Notes under the pieces: generated by a model
The model's database searches: none
What the model saw: the letters and a program-made list of their open reading frames with translations, nothing else
What the model was told of the DNA's origin: nothing
Assembly: GCF_006346395.1 (NCBI RefSeq)
Contig: NZ_VDMS01000005.1
Span: forward strand, 434,001 to 498,000
Direction: 5' to 3'
Source: Nocardioides plantarum
GTDB taxonomy: Bacteria; Actinomycetota; Actinomycetes; Propionibacteriales; Nocardioidaceae
DNA: 64,000 nt
Program-made: the position numbers and the translations under genes
Shown: one piece after another, positions 47,142 to 55,571 of the stretch
Position numbering within the stretch: the first letter of the stretch is position 1
Layout: each line of letters starts with the position of its first letter

Positions 47142-49004
47142 ATGCGTGTCTACGTTGCCGTGCACGACCGTCGTAGCGCCGACGACCGCCCTGCGGACGG
47201 GTGGCCCGCGGTCGAGGCCGCCGCGGCGCGGTGTCTGCCGTTCGACCCCGTCGAGCAGGCGCGGTGGACCGCTGGCGACGGCCGGACGCTCGTCGCCGCG
47301 TGGACCAACGAGCCCGAGCAGCCCGACCGCCCCCTGCTGCTGACCGACTCCGCGGGCGCCCGCGGGTTCTCCGGCTACGTCAACGGCGAGGTCCCGCCCC
47401 TGGCGCGACTGCTGGCGAGCGACGAGGACATCGCGGTCGGCGGGGTGTGGTCGTTCGTGGCGGCCGGCGAGGACGGCATCTCCGGGGCGACGTGCGCGTC
47501 GGGTGCGGAGGTCGTGTTCCACGCGGTGACCGACGACCTCGTCGTCATCGGCAACCGGGCCTTGCTGGTCCACCTGGTGGCGAGCTCGAGGGGGCCGGTC
47601 CCCGACCTGGTCGGCCTGGCCGGTGTGGTCGGCTCCGGCTACTGCGTGACCGACCGGACGGCGTACGACGGGGTGCGCTGCCTGGCTCCGTCGTCGCGGA
47701 TCACCTGCGGCGCCGACGGGCGGGTCGACATCAGCCCCTACGGCGACCCGCGCGTCGACGCCACCGCGGCCGACGTCGCGCAGGCGCTGGTCGCCAGCGT
47801 CTCCCCGCTGGTCACGCTCGAGCAGCCGGTGCGGCTGGGGCTCACCGGGGGCCGTGACTCGCGGCTGCTGGTCGCCCTGCTGACCCGCGCGGGGGTGCCG
47901 GTCGTCACCCACACCTCCGGCCTCCCCACCGACCCCGACGTGATCGTGGCCCGGGAGGTTGCCGCCGCGCTCGGCGTGCCCCACAAGGTGGGGTCCCCGA
48001 TGGGGGCGGCGGTCGAGGAGGGGTCGGTGACCTTCGACGTGCGCTCGCGGGTCCGCGAGGCCGTCGTCCTCGGCGAGGCGATGCTCTCGGCCTACGACCG
48101 CGTCGGTCGCGTCGGTGCCGCGTACAACGCGGCGACGGTGCCGCTCACGGGCGCCGGCGGGGAGATCCTGCGGGCCTACTTCGCGGGCTCGGTCAAGGAC
48201 CCCCAGGACCGCGACGCCGTCGTGACGTTCATGCGCAGCCGGATGTACCAGGGGGCGAAGCGGATGACGACGGCGAGCCGGGCGGCGTACGAGACCGACA
48301 CCGCCGACTGGGTGGCCGCGGCCGAGCGGGACGGCGTCGCCGCGCTCGAGGACTTCTACGTCCGCCAGCGCACCGGTCGCTGGACGGGCGCCGCACGGAG
48401 CTCGGCGAGCGTCGGCTCCCTGGCGCGTCGCCCCTACCTGGACCACCTCGTCGTGCGTGCCGTGCGTGCCGTCTCCGTCGAGGACCGGACGAGTGAGCGG
48501 CTGATCGCCGACGTCCTCGACGAGCTGGCCCCCGGCCTCGCCGACGTGCGGTTCGCCGGGCGCCGATGGACGTTCGACGAGCAGCCACCGACCGACCCCG
48601 AGCGGCTGGCCGCGTGGCACCGCCGGGAGCCGGTGCGCGGGGCCCACGGTGACGGGGCCAGCTTCAGCTGGCGCACCGACCTGCCCGAGGTCCGCCGGGA
48701 GCTCGCCGACATCGTCCTGGGTGCGCCCGCCGTCTTCTGGGAGCTCGTCGACCGGCGCAAGGTCACCGAGTTCGTCTCCCGCGTGGATGACCGGACCCGG
48801 GCCGACACCATGAGGATGTGGCACCTGGCCACGGTCGCCGACGCGCTGGCCCACGACTTCTACGCGGGTGCGGCGCGCTTCGACCAGACCCGGTCCGAGG
48901 TCGTGTCGGCCCGGCCCCCGGTGGGTGCGACATCGGCGCCGGGCCGGGGCCGTCGGGGGATCAGGTCGGCGCTGCGGGCGGTCCGGGGCGGGCTGCGGCG
49001 CTGA
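47142..49004 (+). CDS. Asparagine-synthetase-like ATP-dependent enzyme lacking the glutaminase Cys
   Basis: 620 aa from ATG at 47142 (purine-rich GGAGAGGTGAAGG upstream). The N-terminal part is reminiscent of the AsnB glutaminase fold (GFSGYVNGEVPPLARLLASD, VIGNRALLVHLVA) but the product does not begin Met-Cys, so it cannot take ammonia from glutamine in the usual way. The synthetase part has the PP-loop LTGGRDSRLLVALLTRAGV (about residue 240), EVAAALGVPHKVG and GAGGEILRAYF. Such AsnB-like proteins amidate or adenylate peptides or glycans (lasso peptides, surface polymers). Target unknown. The C-terminus is basic. It follows exported paralog 4 by 53 bp. Confidence 0.75.
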   Translation: MRVYVAVHDRRSADDRPADGWPAVEAAAARCLPFDPVEQARWTAGDGRTLVAAWTNEPEQPDRPLLLTDSAGARGFSGYVNGEVPPLARLLASDEDIAVGGVWSFVAAGEDGISGATCASGAEVVFHAVTDDLVVIGNRALLVHLVASSRGPVPDLVGLAGVVGSGYCVTDRTAYDGVRCLAPSSRITCGADGRVDISPYGDPRVDATAADVAQALVASVSPLVTLEQPVRLGLTGGRDSRLLVALLTRAGVPVVTHTSGLPTDPDVIVAREVAAALGVPHKVGSPMGAAVEEGSVTFDVRSRVREAVVLGEAMLSAYDRVGRVGAAYNAATVPLTGAGGEILRAYFAGSVKDPQDRDAVVTFMRSRMYQGAKRMTTASRAAYETDTADWVAAAERDGVAALEDFYVRQRTGRWTGAARSSASVGSLARRPYLDHLVVRAVRAVSVEDRTSERLIADVLDELAPGLADVRFAGRRWTFDEQPPTDPERLAAWHRREPVRGAHGDGASFSWRTDLPEVRRELADIVLGAPAVFWELVDRRKVTEFVSRVDDRTRADTMRMWHLATVADALAHDFYAGAARFDQTRSEVVSARPPVGATSAPGRGRRGIRSALRAVRGGLRR

Positions 49005-49038
49005 CCGGGTGTCCGCGCAGGGTGGCAGCATCGAGGCC

Positions 49039-50112
49039 ATGCCCGTGCTGCACGTCGACCTCGACCAGTTCCTGGCGTCGGTCGAGGTCCTGCGACGTCC
49101 CGAGCTGGCCGGGCTACCGGTCGTGGTCGGCGGCCGGGGCGACCCGACCGAGCGCGGTGTGGTGTCGACGGCGTCCTACGAGGCCCGGGCGTTCGGGGTG
49201 CGCTCGGGCATGCCGCTGCGCACGGCGCTGAAGAAGTGCCCCGAGGCGGTGTTCCTGGCCGTCGACCTCCCGGTCTACGAGGCCGCGTCGGCCACCGTGA
49301 TGGACACGCTGCGGGCGGCGCTTTGGGCCGGTGACCCGGTCGATGTCGAGGTGCTGGGCTGGGACGAGGCGTTCGTCGGTCTGCGGCCCGGCGCCGACCC
49401 GGCCCACGAGCACGACCCGATGGCGTTCGCCGGCCAGCTGCGGGCGGAGGTGCTCGCCGCCACCGGACTGCACTGCTCGGTCGGCGTCGGCGACACCACG
49501 CTGCAGGCCAAGATCGCGACCGACTTCGGCAAGCCGCGCGGGGTCTACCGCATCTCCGACGCGTCGTGGTCCGCCGAGATGGGCGACCGTCCGACCCGGG
49601 CGCTGTGGGGCGTCGGCGCCAAGGTCGAGCGGCGCCTGGCCGACCTCGGCATCCGCACCGTCGCGCAGCTGGCGGCCTCCGACGAGCGGGTGCTCGCCGC
49701 CGAGATCGGGCCGACGATGGGTCCCTACTACCACCGGCTGGGCCGCGGCGTCGGGAACCGGGTCGTCGACCCCACCCCCTGGGTCCCGCGCGCCCACGGC
49801 CGCGAGGAGACGTTCCAGACCGACCTCGACGACGAGGTCGAGATCGAGGCGGCCGTGCGCCGCATCACTCGTCGCGTGGTGGCCGACATCGACGCCGAGG
49901 GCCGGCCCGCCTGGCGGGTCGGGCTCAAGGTGCGCGACCGCGCGTTCCAGACCGTGCAGCGCAGCCGCAAGCTGCCCGCGCCCACCGCCGACCCCGACGA
50001 GCTCGCCGACGCCGTCGTCGCGCTGCTGACGAAGGTCGAGCGCAAGCGACCCGTGCGGCTGCTCGGCGTACGCCTGGAGATGGTGGAGCCCGAGGGCGGT
50101 TACCTGCGGTAG
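49039..50112 (+). CDS. dinB: Y-family DNA polymerase, DinB2-like (Pol IV)
   Basis: 357 aa from ATG at 49039. Palm motifs HVDLDQFLASVE (metal Asp7) and VLGWDEAFVGL (Asp109, Glu110; the usual Ser before DE is missing); YEARAFGVRSGMPLRTA; VGVGDTTLQAKIATDFGKP; helix-hairpin-helix WGVGAKVERRLADLGIRT. The residue after Phe11, normally the aromatic steric gate, is Leu12, as in mycobacterial DinB2, which readily uses ribonucleotides. The protein ends at EPEGGYLR with no C-terminal beta-clamp motif, also as in DinB2. A TGG-CAGCAT element lies 7 nt before the ATG. Confidence 0.9.
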   Translation: MPVLHVDLDQFLASVEVLRRPELAGLPVVVGGRGDPTERGVVSTASYEARAFGVRSGMPLRTALKKCPEAVFLAVDLPVYEAASATVMDTLRAALWAGDPVDVEVLGWDEAFVGLRPGADPAHEHDPMAFAGQLRAEVLAATGLHCSVGVGDTTLQAKIATDFGKPRGVYRISDASWSAEMGDRPTRALWGVGAKVERRLADLGIRTVAQLAASDERVLAAEIGPTMGPYYHRLGRGVGNRVVDPTPWVPRAHGREETFQTDLDDEVEIEAAVRRITRRVVADIDAEGRPAWRVGLKVRDRAFQTVQRSRKLPAPTADPDELADAVVALLTKVERKRPVRLLGVRLEMVEPEGGYLR

Positions 50113-50159
50113 GCGTCCCAGGCAGTTTCCGGGGGACCGGGCGTGGGCAGGGAGCGCCC

Positions 50160-50684
50160 GTGCTCGCCTTCGCCTTGTTCCTTTCCGCGCTGACCCTGGC
50201 CGTGGGGTGGCTCAACGTCGACCTCTGGCGGCGAGAGGCGCTCGGCGGCCAACCGGTGTTCCAGGGGGTCGATGCGACTCCGGCCTCGACCGCGCGCGAC
50301 GGCCTGGACCCGCTGCGCGCTGTGGCCCTCGTCGGTCTGGTGGGGCTGATCGGGGTGACCTTCCACGTCTGGCAGGACAAGGTCTTCAACTACTCCGACG
50401 ACCGGGTCGGGGAGATCGCGGACCGCACGGCGCGCGCGTTGGAGAACCGGGATCCTGAGCTCGCCTCGATCGACCGTTCCGACATCGAGGCCGCCCTTCC
50501 CGACGACGCCGACCTCGACAAGCTGCTGATCCGGAAGGCCGCCTCCGACTACTCCGGCGACGCGACGCTGTGGCAGCTCAGCGACGACGACGGGGCTTCG
50601 CCCCACTGCCTGAAGGTCGAGGCGCCGAGCCGTGGCGACGCCGATCCGGAGTGGAGCGCGGTCGTCCTCGCCGACGTCTGCTGA
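50160..50684 (+). CDS. Membrane protein of unknown function
   Basis: 174 aa from GTG at 50160 (GGGAG 6 nt upstream). Two transmembrane helices (LAFALFLSALTLAVGWL and LRAVALVGLVGLIGVTFHVW) followed by an acidic exported or cytoplasmic domain of about 110 residues (NYSDDRVGEIADRTARALEN; IEAALPDDADLDKLLIRKAA) with two Cys near the end (SPHCLKVEAP, VLADVC). No family recognised. Confidence 0.6.
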   Translation: MLAFALFLSALTLAVGWLNVDLWRREALGGQPVFQGVDATPASTARDGLDPLRAVALVGLVGLIGVTFHVWQDKVFNYSDDRVGEIADRTARALENRDPELASIDRSDIEAALPDDADLDKLLIRKAASDYSGDATLWQLSDDDGASPHCLKVEAPSRGDADPEWSAVVLADVC

Positions 50685-50702
50685 GGTCGTCGAACCGGGC
50701 CC

Positions 50703-51830
50703 TCACACCGACTCGCGCAGCTCGCGCACGACCGAGTCGACGACGGCCACGAGGTCGCCGCCGGTGGCGGCGGCGACCGCCCGCTGCCGTTGGTACGACG
50801 CCCCGCCGGCCACCACGGAGGCGACCGACGCGAGCTCGGCGGCGCACCCCAGGCGCGCGGCGGTCGGCTCGAGCCGCACCAGCAGGTCGGCGAGGTCGTC
50901 GGTCACCAGTCGCTCGGTGCAGTCGGAGTCGAGGATGACGATCGCGTCGAGGCCGTAGCGCGCCGAGCGCCACTTGTTCTCCTGCACGTGCCACGGGGCC
51001 ATCGTGGGCAGCTCCTCGCCGGCCGCCATCCGGGTGTCGAGGTCGACGACGAGGCAGTGCATCAGCGCGGTGAGCGCGGCGAGGTCGTCGAGGGAGGAGA
51101 CGCCGTCGCAGATGCGGTTCTCGATGGTCCCCAGGTGGGCCGCGGGGCGCAGGTCCCAGCGGATCTCGTTGAGCTCGTCGATGACGCCGGTGGTCAGCTG
51201 GTCGCGGGCGAAGGCCTCGTACTCCGCCCAGGTGGCGAACTGGAACGGCAGCCCGGCCGTCGGCAGCTGCTGGAACATCAACGCGCGGTTGGAGGCGTAG
51301 CCGGTGTCGACGCCGCCCCAGACCGGCGAGGACGCCGAGAGGGCCTGCAGGTGCGGGTAGTAGTCGAGCAACGCCGAGAGCACGGGCATCACCCGGTCGC
51401 GCTCGGGCAGCCCGACGTGCACGTGGACGCCCCAGATCAGCATCTGCCGCCCCCACCACTGGGTGCGGTCCATCAGCTCCTGGTAGCGGTGGCCGGCCGA
51501 CAGCTGCTGTCCGGTCCACGACGCGAAGGGATGGGTGCCGGCGCCGAACAGGTCGAGGTCGAGGTCGTCGCCGGCGGCCAGGACCGGCAGCAGCGTGGCC
51601 CGTAGGTCGGCCATCGCCTCGCCGACGGTGTCGCACACCCCGGTGACGAGCTCGACGGTGTTGCGCAGCAGCTCCTGGTGCAGCCGGTCGGGGTGGGGGA
51701 GCCGCGGTCTGGCGCGGGCGAAGAGGTGCGAGGCGTCGTTGCGCAGGTCGCGGGTGCGCCGGTCGACCAGGGCCAGCTCCCACTCGACGCCGAGCGTGTA
51801 GTCGGCCGAGGCGTGGAAGTCGATCCGCAC
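50703..51830 (-). CDS. Glutamate-cysteine ligase GCS2 family (YbdK-type carboxylate-amine ligase)
   Basis: 375 aa from GTG at 51830. Starts RIDFHASADYTLGVEWELAL, the GCS2 ATP/metal signature (Glu in GVEWE). Further blocks: ELLRNTVELVTGVCDTVGEA, LFGAGTHPFASW, GVHVHVGLPERDRVMPVL, SASSPVWGGVDTGYASNRAL, GTIENRICDGVSSLDDLAAL and MAPWHVQENKWRSARYGLDA. Length equals the YbdK group, which makes gamma-glutamyl-cysteine-type bonds in vitro; the true substrate may differ. Convergent with the preceding membrane protein gene. Confidence 0.88.
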   Translation of the reverse strand: MRIDFHASADYTLGVEWELALVDRRTRDLRNDASHLFARARPRLPHPDRLHQELLRNTVELVTGVCDTVGEAMADLRATLLPVLAAGDDLDLDLFGAGTHPFASWTGQQLSAGHRYQELMDRTQWWGRQMLIWGVHVHVGLPERDRVMPVLSALLDYYPHLQALSASSPVWGGVDTGYASNRALMFQQLPTAGLPFQFATWAEYEAFARDQLTTGVIDELNEIRWDLRPAAHLGTIENRICDGVSSLDDLAALTALMHCLVVDLDTRMAAGEELPTMAPWHVQENKWRSARYGLDAIVILDSDCTERLVTDDLADLLVRLEPTAARLGCAAELASVASVVAGGASYQRQRAVAAATGGDLVAVVDSVVRELRESV

Positions 51831-51923
51831 GGGCCCAGGGTTCCACACGCGCGACCCGAGGGGTGACCGACGTCGCCGCGGCGCCGGGTTGGGTGCCCAC
51901 GGCAGGTGCGCGACCATCGAGGG

Positions 51924-53321
51924 ATGGACGACCCCACGCCGCCCACCCAGGAGATGCAGGTGCCTCGGCGGCTCGCGCTGACCCTCGACTTCTGCCTGCG
52001 CATCGGCGAGGTGCTGCTGTCCTCCGGCGCCGGGGCCGCCGACGTCACCGCCACCATGCTGTCCGTCGCCCGCGCCCTGGGCGCCGACGGCGCCGAGGTC
52101 GACATCACGTTCACCTCGCTGACCATGAGCCACCAGGCACACGTCGACGAGGCCCCGCTGATCTCCACCCGCCACGTCGTGCAGCGCACCATCGACTACC
52201 AGGACCTGACCCGCGTCGACCACCTCGTCCGCGACGTCGTCGGGGGCCGGCTCGGCCTGCACGCCGGACGCGACGAGCTGCGCCGGATCGTGTCGACCGG
52301 GCACGACCGGCCGCGCTGGGCGGTCACCGCCGGCTGGGCCACGATGGCCGCCGGCGTCGCGGTCTCCCTCGGCGGCGACGTGGTCGTCGCCATCCTGGCC
52401 GCCCTCGCCGCGGTGCTCATCGACCGCTCACAGCTGCGGATCGCCCGGCGCCGCCTGCCGGTGTTCTACCAGCAGGTGGCCGGCGGGGCCGTCGCGACGC
52501 TGGTCGCCGTCGGCGCCGCGCTGCTCGACGAGCGGCTCGACCTGGGCCTCGACGTCTCGCAGGTGATCACCGCCAACATCGTGATGCTGCTGGCCGGCAT
52601 CGGGTTCATGGGGGCGCTGCAGGACGCGCTGACCGGCTTCTACATCACCGCCGGGGCGCGGATCACCGAGGCGCTGCTGTCGACCGCCGGCATCATCGCC
52701 GGCGTCAGCGGCGGCCTCAGCCTGGCCGGGGCCGTCGGGGTCGACCTGCCCACCGTCCGGGCCGGCGCGACCGGCATCCAGGACGTCACCGTCGCGGTCG
52801 CCGGGTCCGCCGTGGCGGCGGGAGCGTTCGCGTTCGCGTCGTACTCGCCGCTGCGCGCGCTCGTGCCCGTCGCCCTCACCGCCGGGGTCGCGATGGCGAT
52901 CTCGCTGTCGCTCCAGGACCCCGGGATCGCGCGCGCCTGGGCGGTGGCCCTGGCCGCGTTCTTCGTCGGCCTCGTCGGGTACGCCGTCGCCCGCCGGCTC
53001 AAGGTGCCGCCGCTCATCGTCGTCGTCTCCGCCGTGGTGCCGATGCTCCCCGGCATCGCGATCTACCGCGGGCTGTCGCTGCTCAGCGAGGGCAGCAGCC
53101 GCAACACGTCCTACGGCCTGGTCCACCTGATCGGCGCCGCCTCGGTGGCGCTGGCGATCGCGGCCGGGGTGATCCTCGGGGAGTACCTCGCCCAGCCGCT
53201 CGCGCGCGAGGCGCGACGCGTGGAGACCCGGCTCGCCGGACCCCGGCTGGTCGGGCCCGCCCAGCGGCTCACCGCGCGCGGCCGGGGGCGTCGGGGCCGA
53301 GGAGATCGGCCAGCCGCCTGA
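51924..53321 (+). CDS. Threonine/serine exporter family protein (ThrE-like)
   Basis: 465 aa; ATG at 51924 with GACCAT 6 nt upstream. Domain 1 (residues 15-270, DUF1212): LRIGEVLLSSGAGAADVTAT, DITFTSLTMSHQAHV, about five membrane helices. Domain 2 (about 290-430, DUF3815): LRALVPVALTAGVAMAISLS, VPMLPGIAIYRGLSLLSEG. Fusion of both halves is typical of actinobacterial ThrE, which exports Thr and Ser by proton-motive force. The C-terminus is basic and its last 53 bp overlap the convergent DUF402 gene. Confidence 0.88.
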   Translation: MDDPTPPTQEMQVPRRLALTLDFCLRIGEVLLSSGAGAADVTATMLSVARALGADGAEVDITFTSLTMSHQAHVDEAPLISTRHVVQRTIDYQDLTRVDHLVRDVVGGRLGLHAGRDELRRIVSTGHDRPRWAVTAGWATMAAGVAVSLGGDVVVAILAALAAVLIDRSQLRIARRRLPVFYQQVAGGAVATLVAVGAALLDERLDLGLDVSQVITANIVMLLAGIGFMGALQDALTGFYITAGARITEALLSTAGIIAGVSGGLSLAGAVGVDLPTVRAGATGIQDVTVAVAGSAVAAGAFAFASYSPLRALVPVALTAGVAMAISLSLQDPGIARAWAVALAAFFVGLVGYAVARRLKVPPLIVVVSAVVPMLPGIAIYRGLSLLSEGSSRNTSYGLVHLIGAASVALAIAAGVILGEYLAQPLAREARRVETRLAGPRLVGPAQRLTARGRGRRGRGDRPAA

Positions 53322-53817
53322 GCCACCGGTCGGCGGTGTCGCCGTCGAACGGCGCCCGCTCGGCGAGGACCGCCTCGTGCACCCAGGCGGCCGACTCCTC
53401 GGCCAGGGCGATCACCTCGGGCGGGTAGCCGTAGCGCACCTGGTGCTCGGCGAACTCGTCCTCGTCGTCGACGAACACGTGGCCGTCGGCGGTGCGGACC
53501 ACGTCGAGGTCGAGGTCGACGGTGCGGCAGGTCGTGCCGTCCCACCCCGGCACCGTGGTCATGTCGACGTACGTCGCGATCCGCCAGCCCGGGGCGTGGA
53601 ACGTCGAGACCCAGCCGACCCCGCGGGGCACCAACCCGACCTGGGCGACCACGGTGTCGAACGCGGCGCCCGGTCGCGACATGTGCGTGCCGACCGGGAT
53701 CCCGATCCAGTCGCCGTGCTCGTCGGCGCCGAGGTACGTCGCCGCGAACTCCCAGTGCGGGCGGTCGCCCCACTTGGTCATCTCGAGGCGGACGGGGGTG
53801 CCGAGGACGAGGGTCAC
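53269..53817 (-). CDS. DUF402 (FomD-like) phosphohydrolase-type protein
   Basis: 182 aa from GTG at 53817 (an earlier in-frame ATG at 53877 would add residues lying in a repeat-rich region). DUF402 features: VRLEMTKWGDRPHWEFAATY, WIGIPVGTHMSRPG, TFHAPGWRIATYVDMTT, TVDLDLDVVRTADGHVFVDD with the Asp-rich metal ligands DEDEFAEHQVRYGYP. The family hydrolyses nucleoside diphosphates or related phosphoanhydrides. Overlaps the convergent ThrE-like gene at its 3' end. Confidence 0.82.
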   Translation of the reverse strand: MTLVLGTPVRLEMTKWGDRPHWEFAATYLGADEHGDWIGIPVGTHMSRPGAAFDTVVAQVGLVPRGVGWVSTFHAPGWRIATYVDMTTVPGWDGTTCRTVDLDLDVVRTADGHVFVDDEDEFAEHQVRYGYPPEVIALAEESAAWVHEAVLAERAPFDGDTADRWLRRLADLLGPDAPGRAR

Positions 53818-53842
53818 GGGGTCAGTCTGCCTGCCGGCTGCG

Positions 53843-53932
53843 GTGGCTTCGAGGCTCCTCGCCGGGGCTCGTCGCACCTCAGCCGACGGAGGCCGTCGGC
53901 TGAGGTGCGAGCGCAGCGAGCCTCGAAGCCAC
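53843..53932. repeat. Head-to-head pair of dispersed repeats forming a large palindrome
   Basis: Outer arms GTGGCTTCGAGGCTC (53843-53857) and its complement (53918-53932); inner arms CGCACCTCAGCCGACGG (53873-53889) and its complement (53893-53909). These are two family units facing each other across AGG. The palindrome sits between the SDR gene end and the DUF402 gene start and could fold as a very stable RNA hairpin. Confidence 0.75.
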
Positions 53933-53940
53933 GGGCTCGA

Positions 53941-54783
53941 TCAGACGACCTTGGTCTTGGCGGGCAGGATCCGGCCGGCGCCGAGGGCGACGACGTCCTG
54001 GTAGCGCGAGCCGGCGAGCTTGGCGGCGGTGTGGATGGCGTGGGCGTCGAGGCCGACGAGCACGCGGGCCTTGTTCTTCTCGATGCCGCGCACGATGATC
54101 TCGGCCGCCCGCTCGGGGGTCATCTTGGCCAGCTTCTTGTCGAAGAACTCGGCCGTCGCGGCCTGGTTCTCCTTGGCCGAGACGCGGGAGTTGCGCGCGA
54201 TCGCGGTCTTGATGCCACCGGGGTGCACGGCGGTGACGCCGACGGGGTGCTTGGCGATCAGCATCTCCTCGCGCAGCGCCTCGGTCATGCCGCGCACGGC
54301 GTACTTGGAGGCGTTGTACATGGACTGCCCCGGCATCGAGACCAGGCCGAACAGCGAGGACAGGTTGACGATGTGCCCGTCGCCGCTGGCGATCACGTGG
54401 GGGAGGAACTCCTTGGTGCCGTGGACGACGCCCCAGAAGTTGATGCCGATGATCCAGTCCATGTCGGGGTACTCGAGGTCGGTGAGGTCACCGGCCAGCG
54501 CGACACCGGCGTTGTTGATGACGACGTTGACGCGACCGAAGTCCTCGACGACGTCGAGGGCGTAGCGGCTGAACGCGTCGCGGTCGGCGACGTCGAGACG
54601 GTCGCTGCGGACCTTGGTCACCCCGGCTCGGTCGACCAGCGAGACGGTCTCGGCGAGCCCGGCCTCGTCGACGTCGGACAGCGCGAGGAGCGAGCCCTTG
54701 CCGGCGAGGTTGAGGGCCAGGGCGCGGCCGATGCCGGAGCCGGCACCGGTGATGACGACGACCTTGTCGTGGAGCGACTTCAT
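53941..54783 (-). CDS. Short-chain dehydrogenase/reductase
   Basis: 280 aa from ATG at 54783. Classical SDR: KVVVITGAGSGIGRALAL (NAD(P)-binding TGxxxGxG), DRLDVADRD, NNAG in VNVVINNAGVALAGDL, catalytic Ser in IVNLSSLFGLVSMPGQSM, and YNASKYAVRGMTEAL (Y-x-x-x-K). The C-terminal ~60 residues (ERAAEIIVRGIEKNKARVLV; SRYQDVVALGAGRILP) match SDRs of the lipid/ketone-reducing 'SDR2'-like group. Substrate unknown. Divergent from the TetR gene across a shared operator. Confidence 0.88.
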   Translation of the reverse strand: MKSLHDKVVVITGAGSGIGRALALNLAGKGSLLALSDVDEAGLAETVSLVDRAGVTKVRSDRLDVADRDAFSRYALDVVEDFGRVNVVINNAGVALAGDLTDLEYPDMDWIIGINFWGVVHGTKEFLPHVIASGDGHIVNLSSLFGLVSMPGQSMYNASKYAVRGMTEALREEMLIAKHPVGVTAVHPGGIKTAIARNSRVSAKENQAATAEFFDKKLAKMTPERAAEIIVRGIEKNKARVLVGLDAHAIHTAAKLAGSRYQDVVALGAGRILPAKTKVV

Positions 54784-54879
54784 GCCGGACGTGCCTTCCG
54801 ATCGGGGATGGGTGGTGCGGGGGGTCGGAGCGGGTGCGCCGGGTCCCTGGGTGATGCTCGTGGCATGACGGTATTGCTC

Positions 54880-54900
54880 TTATTGAACAAGTGTCAATAA
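54880..54900. promoter_or_regulatory. Palindromic operator for the TetR regulator
   Basis: TTATTGA - 7 nt - TCAATAA, perfect 7-bp arms, in an unusually A/T-rich patch between the divergent SDR (54783) and TetR (54902) genes and touching the TetR start. A classical autoregulatory position. Confidence 0.7.
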
Positions 54901-54901
54901 A

Positions 54902-55516
54902 GTGGGCGACGTGACCGTAGGCACCGGACAACGGATCCGCCTGACCCCCGACGAGCGCCGCGCCCAGCTCCTCGACCTCGGCGTGCGGCTGCTGGCCGAC
55001 CGCTCGCTCGACGAGCTGTCGATCGACCTGCTGGCCGAGGAGGCCGGCATCTCGCGGGGGCTGCTCTACCACTACTTCGGCAACAAGCACGCCTTCCACG
55101 AGGCCGTCGTACGCCGCGCGGTCGACGACCTGGTCGCGCAGACCGCGCCCCCGGGCAGCGGTGACGCGCTCGAGCAGCTCGCGGCCTCGATGACCGCCTA
55201 CGTCGACTACGTGGTCGCCAACCACGCCGGCTACGTCTCGCTGGTCAAGGGCGCCCAGGGCGGCAACGAGACCCTGCGCGCGATCTACGACGAGGCGCGC
55301 GGCGTGCTGACCGACCGGATCTTCACCGAGGACGCTCAGGCCGACCTGATCCCCGACACCCCCGCCACCCGGCTCCTGGTGCGCGGCTGGGCCGCGATGG
55401 CCGAGGAGCTGGTGCTGTCGTGGGTCGAGGAGCCCAACGGCGTCACCCGCGACGAGCTGCTGCGCCTGCTGGCCGGGTCGCTGCCGGCCCTGGTCGTCGC
55501 CGCCGCACCGGACTGA
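54902..55516 (+). CDS. TetR-family transcriptional regulator
   Basis: 204 aa from GTG at 54902; GTG 54911 is an equally possible start because neither has a clear Shine-Dalgarno. N-terminal helix-turn-helix: LTPDERRAQLLDLGVRLLAD, IDLLAEEAGISRGLLYHYFG, NKHAFHEAVVRRAVDDL. The C-terminal helical ligand domain (YVDYVVANHAGYVSLVKGAQ) resembles regulators of lipid or ketone metabolism. Likely represses itself and the divergent SDR gene through the palindrome at 54880. Confidence 0.9.
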   Translation: MGDVTVGTGQRIRLTPDERRAQLLDLGVRLLADRSLDELSIDLLAEEAGISRGLLYHYFGNKHAFHEAVVRRAVDDLVAQTAPPGSGDALEQLAASMTAYVDYVVANHAGYVSLVKGAQGGNETLRAIYDEARGVLTDRIFTEDAQADLIPDTPATRLLVRGWAAMAEELVLSWVEEPNGVTRDELLRLLAGSLPALVVAAAPD

Positions 55517-55571
55517 CCGACCACCCCTCGCGGGGGTCCGTCGCCGTCGCCCACGCCCTAGCGTGAGGCGC

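Noticed and set aside
42532..49004. A complete lasso-peptide or lanthipeptide cluster around the AsnB-like gene
   Set aside because: No precursor peptide, leader-binding protein or transglutaminase-like protease could be found; only the AsnB-like enzyme is present.
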